A stretch of DNA of 64,000 bases. Source: Zhengitettix transpicula (taxonomy: Eukaryota > Arthropoda > Insecta > Orthoptera > Tetrigidae). The notes beneath the pieces were generated by a model. It was not told where the DNA came from. It saw only the letters and a program-made list of their open reading frames with translations, and made no database searches. Shown in pieces: positions 55,790 to 64,000 of the stretch (positions are counted from its first letter, which is position 1; the number at the start of each line of letters is the position of its first letter). A program made the position numbers and the translations under genes. The stretch covers positions 92,291,532 to 92,355,531 of the forward strand of contig CM073591.1 of the NCBI GenBank assembly GCA_037074705.1. The letters are read 5' to 3'.

Positions 55790-56280
55790 CTCTCGCAGGC
55801 AGAACCTTGTAGGAGAGATACGAAGGGGCTACCTTTGGGGATGCCTTTTCCTCTCCGTTATTGAACTAAGGTTCCCACAAGCCGAGGCACCTCGGCCTGT
55901 TCTGAGAGGTGTATGTTCCGGGGTCACAGACCTTGGGCACACGGTAAGAGTTGTCCGCTATTCCCATTGAAATACTCGGCCAGCTGCCTCCTAAACTGGT
56001 CGAGGCACGGAGAAGGGAATGCTGCGTTCCCACAGAAAACTCCTCTCCCGCTATCGGAAGGGCTTCCAACAAGTACCCAATGCCCGACCTACCTGATGCA
56101 GGTTTTTCTAGGGTTTTCCCTGCATTTCTTTAGGTGAATGCCGGGTAGGATTCTTAAATCATAGCCCGGGGGCCCTAGTTAACCCTTGGCTACCTTCCTC
56201 TACCCTTCCGCATCCCCCCTTTCAAATCCCTTCCTATGCTATTAAAGGGGAGTTTCCCAACGTGGAATACTCTCATGTAG
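55790..56280. repeat. GC-rich dispersed-repeat-like island
   Basis: Markedly GC-richer than its surroundings and without a long frame. Contains CTGATGCAGGTTTTTCTAGG, GGGTTTTCCCTGC and a TAGGTGAATGCCGGGTAGG stretch, which read like the 3' untranslated region of an arthropod non-LTR element. No partner copy in this window, so the call rests on composition and general resemblance. Confidence 0.35.
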
Positions 56281-59229
56281 CCTGTCACCCTAAAAAAAAT
56301 ATCAATTGGAAATTTGATATTGGTTGATTAATATTGGACATATTTTTTTAAATTCTTGCATTAAGAGACCTTTTTGTTTTCCCTGTAACGGGTGTTTGTA
56401 ACTGACAAAAAATCAAGGAAGCATTTAAAATAATTTATTAATTACTATGAAATTGAAAATGAACAAAATATACAAATTATTCGTGTCCAACTAGCTGGAG
56501 AAACAATCGGATTTCTTAATTCACCATAGACTACGACACCCCCTTAGGCGTGTTAATGATTGAGACACTTGGCAGTTTCCTTACGTCTATCTGTGACCGT
56601 CGTTGTATCCGTGGACTAGTCACACTCGTCGGAATCTTCGCTCAAGACTCCCTGGCTCAGGCGACGTCACGTTCCAGCTTTTCGTCCGTCTCTGGCGACG
56701 GTTCGTTGATGATTCACTGTACTCTCCTCACAGCCCTTTAGCTCCGTGCAAAAATCTCGATATTCTCGACCATTTTAGGTCGATCTTTCCTGGACGAAGA
56801 AATTTGAACACGTGATCATTTAATTTTGATATTTCTAGAGACGTTGCTTTTCCACGGGTGCGACACAGTAGGTAACGCTCCTACGTGCCAGACTGCCGGG
56901 ATTATCTCTCCACCATGGTGGCATTTGGTCAAATTCCAACTTACTAAGCTCCCAATCTAATGAAATTCAATAAATACCAATTATAAAACTATCGAGCTAC
57001 AGCCCAGTTTAGCATGAATTACAATTAGAGTAAGAGATTTTGTAAACTATACAATGATGGCTATACTTAATATAATATATAGTATATATCTATTGTTTAT
57101 GCGTTTATAAATGAAATTTAAAGTGCCCGCATTAGAAATTTATTTACGGACAATATTTATGTTATGTTATTGTGATGGAACTTGAAGTTTCAAAGTAATA
57201 TAGCTCATTCCACAAGATTGTATACCATAGGTCTCTTTTGATTAGGTAGGTGATATGAAAGAAAACTGAGTACACGTCTTGATTATGAAGGTTTCTTGAA
57301 CCAATTGGTGATAATGGAAGTACTGTGAAATTGATATGGAATTATCCATATTTTTTATTGCATCTTGAAACGAGATCTTAGATATTAGTGTTTAGAAAAG
57401 AAGTCAATTTAAATTATAATAATACGACCAATAATGTGACCGTTCGAAGTACTGACAATTATTGCTAGACCCTTTAGTTCTTGAAAACTAAATGCATTCT
57501 CATATGTATTAAGAGTAGATTGTATATTGGCAAGTGAATTTTAAAAAATAGCTAATTCTAAATAGTATCTTCGAAACGATTCAATATTTAAATTGATAAC
57601 GATTTGAAGAGTAGTGGTATCCCTGATTTAAACGAAAAAAAGAAAGGTGCAATTTGGCAGATGCATTGTGGGATATCTTTAGTGGTATAGTATCTGCAAC
57701 GCCATTGTTCGTTGTGTCTGTGTGTTAATGTTAATGTATAATTTGTGTAATAATGGTTCCAAACATATCTGATCCGAGGGATATCAAAGAAATAATATTA
57801 GTTTGTGTGTTGATTCGTCGCTGCACAGTATTCGAATAATAAGAAACCACAGAGTGTATAAATTGTTTTGCAATCCGAAGTGGATACACAATCTTTTAAA
57901 TTCTTGTCCACGGTAATAAAATTTATTGAGATAAATCTTTGTAATTACTATTAATGGGAAAATATGTCGTTTATAAAATACGTTTCTAATTGTCAATGGA
58001 ACGATCGGAAACTTGTTATCAATTTACAATTTCGAACAATGTGTGTTTGACATTCAGCAACTTCCAGCATCTTAATTGTTGAGTGTTAGTGAGTGATATA
58101 AATTAAAAATCTTATTTGTTTGATATTTTTTTTATAGTAGCTTGTCCTTAATAGTAATTTTAATGAAATTTATATTTAATTGGCATCTATTTTGGTTATG
58201 TACATTTTTTGTTTACTTTTAATCGGAAATAACAGTTGCAAAATAATTTTATACGAACGAATATTCCATTTATTATTAATTACGCTACTTTTCGTGAATT
58301 AATTTGATATATGTAGAATGAGTAGTTTATATTATACTTGTCTCCCTTGAGATGGTAATCTTTACATTTCCTAAATATGTTAGGTTATATGTCTTCTGAC
58401 ATGATTCCCAAACTTATAGAACACTCAGTTTTGTGCTTTTAATAATTGCAATACATAGTTTGTAAAAGATAAATGGATTACATATGTCTTGGTTCAATTT
58501 GAGATTAAAAATGTTCTTTTTGCTTGTTATGCAATATAATAAATATTTTTCGACTGTGCTTAATACTCAATTTGTATAGCAGTTTATAATGGAAAGTATC
58601 GTGAAAAATTGAATGAGCAGAACATTCATGTGAAGATTAATGATTGATGGATAAATTATATAATTGGTATTACTTTTACAATGTGTAAATTGGGTTGGCC
58701 ATTTGTACCCATTTTTGTAAATTGAATGATATTTGCATTAATAAGCAAGGAGAAGGGATTGTGTAATTCAGTGGAACACAATAATTTGTCACACTTTAAA
58801 CAGCACAGAGCATAATATTGTACCAAAAATTGTTAGTTGCAAGTCTTAAACATGTTATTTAAATTAGAAGTTCAAGTGGTGGTAATTTTATTAAGAACTT
58901 GTTTTCAACTGCCTTAGATATGTGACATTCAAGCTTTGTTTCACTCGATGATACAAATTTGCTGCTCCATTGAAACATAATATGAATTATAGATGAGTTG
59001 TACCCCCTCCCCTACCAAATTTAAAATTAGCATCAAGAATCTATCCCTTCATTATTGTATTTATAATTTTGCATGGGATTTTCCTTAATTTCAGTTGCAC
59101 ATTTATCTAATAATATAATAAAAATAAAGTAATACATATTTTTATCTACATTGAATATATCCTTCATTTGCTTGGAGCCAGTATGACATCAGTGGTGCTA
59201 CTTTACTCATCTTGTTCTGTAATATGTTA
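56281..59229. other. Intergenic, no gene recognised
   Basis: 56384-56950 is moderately GC-rich, begins TGTAACGGG, and might be an old LTR, but no duplication or family motif supports this. The rest is AT-rich. A short ATG frame at 57754 (MVPNISDPRDIK...) has a possible donor but no following exon that fits. Confidence 0.35.
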
Positions 59230-60860
59230 TAAGAGGTGTTTCATAATTCCTATTACAGATTTCTAAGGGTTGTTAGATAAAGTTTGAATCAAGAACCCAT
59301 GTCTGGCAATGTACCAGTATGCAAAATAAGTGTGAAGATTTAATTGATTTCAAATCTCCCACTTTATGGTATGCTTACAAAATGAGGGCAACTGCTGATA
59401 TTGTGTATAATGGTTGAGCTGCACAACACATGTATCGTGAACATTTTCTGCAAAGCCTAACTCTATCACAGACCATTTTTGTCAGAATACAACACTGGCT
59501 GTGAGAAACAGGTACCTTTGAAGCTAGGAGGGCTGAGTGTAGTGTTCCATGATCTTGCAACACTTTGAACTTTGAGGAGAAAGCTCATCATGTAGAAGAA
59601 AAAACATTCATGATACATGCATAGTTTTAAATCTCATATTGAGGTAAGAAAAAAGTATTAGAATATGATAATTACAAAGTTATCTAAACTTCCATATCTG
59701 ATCAGTTTCTATAAAGTTCATCTGACTATTTGGAATCCTCTGTTCATATCAGATGAAATATTCAAAGCAACCTCCTTTTGTCTGAATACAGGCAGCTAAT
59801 TTTCACATTGAGTTTTGATCATTATAAAAAATCCCTGAAATAGTGGGTACTGTCTGATAGGCTGCCACAGTGTGTGCATGGAGAGTTAGTACATCAGCCA
59901 CAGTACACCAAAAACTTTAGGTGTCCCCAAAGATAAAAAAATCAGGGGGTTTAAGTCAGGAGAGCTTGGTAGCCAAGTAATTGTTCCACCTCTACCAATG
60001 CAGCATCAAGGAAAATGTGCATTAAGGTGTCTGCAAGAAGAATGACTGAAATATGTGAGAGCACTATAATGTGTGAAGAACAGTTGCTGATTGTATGCTA
60101 GTGGCATGTATTCCATGTAATGATGTAATCCGTTGTGCAAGAAATGTTTGTAGTTTCATCACTCTAGCCTGTTCTAAAGAACACAGGGTTCCAACAAAAC
60201 ACCAATGCCTGATGCATACCATTGTGTGTGATAAATTCCTCCACAAACCAACCCACCAGTAACTTGCTCCACAATTTTGAGAACAGCTTTATTGTCTTCT
60301 GGGTTTGAACTTTTTGGATTTCCCCCTGGTGTTTGGGTAGGCATGCAAAGCTCCCACGTTTGCATAAGTGAAATTGGATTTATTTTAAAAGTCTTTCCAT
60401 GTGGCACTCTCTAAGTTCGGTATTGCCCCTGAAACAAACGATGTGCGCTCAAGCATTACCATCTGGCAAACCATACATTAATGAATACATGCGAATTCTT
60501 CATTTGGGTACATCACAACAGCATACAACCAATAGAAAACATAGTCCATTTCACTGTAAACCTATTGCTGCACACTGAAAACACTTCAAACCAACTGATC
60601 AGATGCAGTTAAGTAACTTAGATGTGACAGGTAATAATTTGCGGGTGTTAAGAAGTATTCAGGTTAACATCTACTTTATTCGTCTTGTAGCAATTGTTAC
60701 CAGGATCTCACATTTTAGTCCAGATAACAAGGCATGTCATTATGCACTAACATTCATAAATGTTCGGATAACTGTAATTAAGACACCTTTGTTTTCTATG
60801 AATATAAGGATTACATTACTGAAATTTGGCCATCGAGTTTTGTTACACCCTGTATATGTT
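59230..60860 (-). mobile_element. Mariner/DUF4817-type transposon, decayed
   Basis: Read on the - strand, remains of an insect transposase appear in order. At 60407-60250 is the N-terminal part (TWELCMPTQTPGGNPKSSNP, then EDNKAVLKIVEQV, like the RKPPGRPRTxRTPENVExVRxAIEQSP linker). At about 59985-59930 is HW..RW with SSPDLNPL (59965-59945), the conserved WPPRSPDLTPLDF block around the second catalytic acid. A PIRQYPLFQGFF-like tail follows. Many stops. Outer ends AGAGGTGTTTCATAATTCC (about 59233) and, inverted, ACAGGGTGTAACAAAACTC (60855-60837) share GGTGT, as in this group, whose ends often read CACCCTGTATA. Boundaries are approximate. Confidence 0.65.
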
Positions 60861-61102
60861 GTATACTCTATTTGTATATGTTATGTGACTGAGGGATTCA
60901 TAATTTATTTTTAGTCAGAATAATTCAATATAATACCATTTGACATACATGAATTTAGAGGTAATTTGTAAAGTGTATTTAACTATTTATTCCAGTTATC
61001 AAAGCGTACTCATACTTCCATTTAATTCATTATGCTTTGCTGGTTTATATGTTGTTTACTTTAGTGTCCTATCTTATATTGTATTCTGTAATTCTTTTTC
61101 AG

Positions 61103-62632
61103 AAATTCTGAAGAGATGTACTGGAAATTCAATCAAATGTCTTATAGTTACATCAATACATTGTTAGACAAAAAGGTTTGTATTTCATTTTTTTGGTACA
61201 CTTCCTAATGTAGATAATTTACAGAAATCAAAGTTAAAAAGATGTAGATATCTTGTGTTTGATAAAGGCCTTCAGTCAGGTCAAAAAGTAACGACTTTAA
61301 AATTCAAGAATACTTATCGCTATCATTAATTATAGTCTAATAAAATCATAGTTTTTTAATATTAAATAAAATTGTTCCAGTTTATAGTGCCCAATGTTTT
61401 TTATGTAAAAGATAACAGACTAACTTTATGCACTAAATTATGATTTCAATATTTAATGAGGCTTATGATTATTTATGTAAATAAGACCAACAATAAAATC
61501 ATAAAAAATTGAGTAATGTTGTTTTAATGGTTATCATTGATGCAGTTGTAGAATCGTAAGGTTTTAATTTCTTGTGACTTAATACAAGAATGAAATATTG
61601 TTTGCCATAAATATACTTTCCTCATTAGTTGTTATTTGCCCTGAAGAACAATATAACTATTTTCTATCATTCAAAACTGCAGTTTGCTGTAAATAAATTG
61701 GTGTGGTATATTACACATTCTCGAGTTTCTCCAAATTCTTCGTACAAAATATTGAAGTGGAATTCAGTTTTATTCAAGGTTCATCACAAAAGCTATGCAA
61801 CAATCATTAATTGATAACCAATTTGTGACAGCCCAATATAATTTTAAAAGTTTGAAGGCTAAGCAGAAGAAGAACAGTTTTAAAGATATATAGCAAAATA
61901 TGGAAAAATGTTATTTCACATAATTTTTTAAAATGTATATATTTAAGTCTTTTAGTAACCATGCAGAAATTCATTAAATAAATGATTGGTGATTTTTATG
62001 GTGAATTGACTTGAGAATTAATAATAAGAAAGATAGCAAAATACAGTCAAAATAAGTGATAATATAAATACCCCACAATGTTTGAGGAAGCCTTGTTCAT
62101 TTCTTCAGGTGCAGAAAATATTTGTAAAGAAAGGGACAAGGCTTTCAGAAACATTGTGTGGTATTTATATTATCACTTCTTTAGTCTGTATTTTGCTATC
62201 TTTCTTATTATTATTTTTCAAATAGATGTAAATTTTTTATTTTGACTGAGAATTATTGACTATATGGGTAAAAAATTTTATATTGAAACCAAAAGCAATT
62301 TTTTTTATAGGCCAAACAATTTTCAATTTGAAAACAAAGCTGTTAAAAATTGCCATGTTTTACTATGCAATGAATTAGAATATTTTCATGATTATTAAAA
62401 ATTTCACAACTGAAGTATGCAGTATTGGGTTAATGTTTATCAGGTGTTCCATTTTTTTTTTTTTTGGATGAGGGGGGATAAATAGAAGGAAAATTTATTC
62501 AGAAGGGTAGGAGTAAACAAACTAAAATTTTGAATTGTAAATATTTCTATTCATCTTAAGGAATATGAAGCATCAGTTCAGGCGACAATCCTTATGCCTA
62601 AACCACACCATGATTCAATGTTGCAAGACTGA
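61103..62632 (+). CDS. Candidate last two exons of an unidentified gene
   Basis: Exon 61103-61175 (acceptor TTCTTTTTCAG, donor GTTTGT) is open with one leftover base and reads NSEEMYWKFNQMSYSYINTL LDKK in phase 0 at its end. Exon 62561-62632 (acceptor CATCTTAAG) starts in phase 0, reads EYEASVQATILMPKPHHDSM LQD and stops at TGA. The join is in frame, both pieces have protein-like composition, and neither resembles a repeat in the window. The donor is weak and I do not recognise the protein. No confident upstream exon was found between 57.7 and 61.1 kb. It might be a real C-terminus or a chance. Confidence 0.33.
62021..62215. repeat. Complete family B snapback element
   Basis: Arms ATAATAAGAAAGATAGCAAA, ATACAGTCAAAATAAGTG, ATAATATAAATACC and their inverted copies TATTTATATTATCACTTC, TTTGCTATCTTTCTTATT. 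The loop holds TTTCTTCAGGTGCAG on the left side and AAAGAAAGGGACAAGGC...CAGAAAC on the right. Same family as 10735, 32850, 38393, 42520 and 55058. Confidence 0.88.
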
Positions 62633-63881
62633 ATTGGCACTGTGGCAATTCAGACTCAACTCAACATGTTCCCATGTCCCAGCATGTATTGCAGGTCTAT
62701 GTGATACAAGTTTTTTAGTCCTAGTGAAACAGGATTCTCTCAAATATAGTTGCACAACATTGAAAGTCTGGACATGTCCAAGAGTTTTCGTTTCACTTTA
62801 CAAGTATGTGGACAACTGAAGTTATGTTAAACCTAATTGAAGATCTTCAAATTAACATATGGTTATGGGATATCATATATCCACTACAGAAACTGTGACA
62901 AACTTGAAAACATTTGTTTGAAAAGTTTGACATTTCAATAGTGCAATTAGGGGGAAATAAATTACACTGAAAAATCAGTTTCCTGGGAACACAAGAAATG
63001 AAAGGAAATTAGGCAATGTGGGACATATCTTAAAGCCAAAATTCATGTTTTCTTTACTGATCTTGCATCCAGCCATTTGTAGAAGCTATTCAAAATCAAT
63101 AGGAGTCACCTAAAATATTGACAAATCCACTGCATTCATCCAGTTTTAATGTATTCAGGAGATCATTGCATGGCTTATTAGTAGCACTAAATAGCTTCAG
63201 TATCCACCAACTGTTCCATTTTTGTTTATTCCTATTTTTTATTAGAAGTAAAAGCAAAAGAGAGAGACCTGTGTGGTATAACCACCATGATATTTTTTCA
63301 AGCATTACTGCCTCTTGTAGTGCAGATGAGATTTTTTTTTGTGGAGCTGTCCGTGAATAGCTGCGGGACATTTAATCGGGACTGCCATGCAATGTTCTGG
63401 TGTGGACTAGGCTTTGGTTCACAGCCCTTGAAGACACTTGGTTCAGCACAGGGAGATTGCTTTCTTTGAGTGATGATACTTAGGAACACCAAAGGCATTG
63501 ATGTTGGGGAAGGATGAAAATGTGTGTGAGTGCAAGCAAGCTGTTGGTGATGTTGAATCTTTGCTATGATATTTTGTTGTTAGATTTAATAAAAACTGCT
63601 TCTGACAGTTTTGCAAAGGTTTCATTCTGATAATTTATTCTCAGAATTGAACATAATTTTAAAACTAGTCTCATTTGAAATTCAGTGTTTTTTTACAGAA
63701 ACGTTTGAAATGAAGGGGATGCTAAAATTGGAAGAAAAATTAATACTCGGTAGTTTTTTTACAAGGTTTTAGTTTTGCGACTAAACCTAGCTTTCTTCCG
63801 TATTGGTGATTAAATTGAAAATTTAGGTATAGTCGAGTGTTGGCAGGTTTCCTATATACGTTAATAGCAAGTTTATTTTAG
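62633..63881. other. No gene recognised
   Basis: Moderately AT-rich, with a few short frames on both strands around 63096-63625 that overlap one another and resemble nothing. No inverted repeats found. Confidence 0.35.
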
Positions 63882-63960
63882 GATTTTTTGACAAGACTAT
63901 TTAAGAGTTTGGAAAGTGGTTCAGAAGGATCAGTACTCAAAATATTTGAGGAAAATATAT
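63882..63960 (+). CDS. Candidate internal exon of an unidentified gene
   Basis: Acceptor TTTATTTTAG, donor GTAAGG. 79 bases, open only in phase 0, reading DFLTRLFKSLESGSEGSVLK then IFEENI, amphipathic and protein-like; the unspliced frame would stop nine bases after the donor. Flanking exons would lie beyond the window or were not recognised. Family unknown. Confidence 0.35.
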
Positions 63961-64000
63961 GTAAGGGTGGTGTTTACTGAGTTATGAGGTTCTTGAAGAG

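Noticed and set aside
57754..57801. ATG frame MVPNISDPRDIKEIIL with a possible GTTTGT donor.
   Set aside because: No exon in a compatible phase with protein-like content follows in the next 3 kb.
63699..63749. Exon-like piece (acceptor TTTTTTTACAG, frame TFEMKGMLKLEEKLIL).
   Set aside because: Its phases do not join to the exon at 63882 with either possible donor, and the donor GTAGTT is weak.
1..64000. CRISPR arrays, operons, bacterial or phage genes.
   Set aside because: None present. The sequence is eukaryotic nuclear DNA with spliced genes, and tandem units lack the spacer pattern of CRISPR.

Overview
The window is nuclear DNA from an insect with an intron-rich, transposon-laden genome. 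The evidence is a spliced 7tm_6 odorant receptor (a family confined to insects), a DEAF1-type MYND exon and a complete HAUS1 gene, all eukaryotic and with GT-AG introns. The rest is AT-rich DNA full of LTRs, LINE, Tc1/mariner, hAT, Harbinger and Penelope-like remains. The repeat load suggests a hemimetabolous insect such as a cockroach or termite, but that is an inference; nothing here fixes the species.

Layout. 1-5070: last two coding exons and 3' UTR of a Deaf1 orthologue on the + strand, preceded by intron-like DNA with foldback repeats and a LINE fragment. 7051-7257: a possible small one-pass membrane protein. 8668-25185: HAUS1 (augmin subunit), six coding exons giving 274 residues; its fourth intron is 10 kb long and holds two LTR-like elements, a 4-kb GC-richer tandem array with recent duplications, a LINE tail, a foldback arm and another LTR. 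26-34.5 kb: gene-poor, with a tandem repeat, a Penelope-like GIY-YIG remnant, three more LTRs (one carrying a nested foldback insertion) and a truncated Ty3/gypsy element (LTR, primer site, gag, start of protease). 35385-42906: an intact odorant receptor gene, five exons and 432 residues, whose third intron took in a Tc1-like element and a chimeric LTR. 43-50 kb: a Harbinger transposase fragment, a decayed LINE on the - strand and a hAT-like MITE. 50-57 kb: copies of a head/tail repeat, a long promoter-like foldback, an LTR that interrupts the C-terminus of an unidentified - strand reading frame, a SINE-like fragment and more foldbacks. 59-61 kb: a decayed mariner-like transposon. 61-64 kb: possible exons of unidentified genes.

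The real genes work in separate processes: transcription control (DEAF1), spindle microtubule branching (HAUS1) and odour detection (receptor). Nothing suggests that they act together. I saw no convincing new multi-gene system. The most interesting material is in the repeats. Three foldback families share a CTGAAGA-A-stem-GAAA hairpin that resembles a hammerhead ribozyme core, there is a two-level tandem array with an almost identical 478-bp duplication, and LTRs lie against TA microsatellites.
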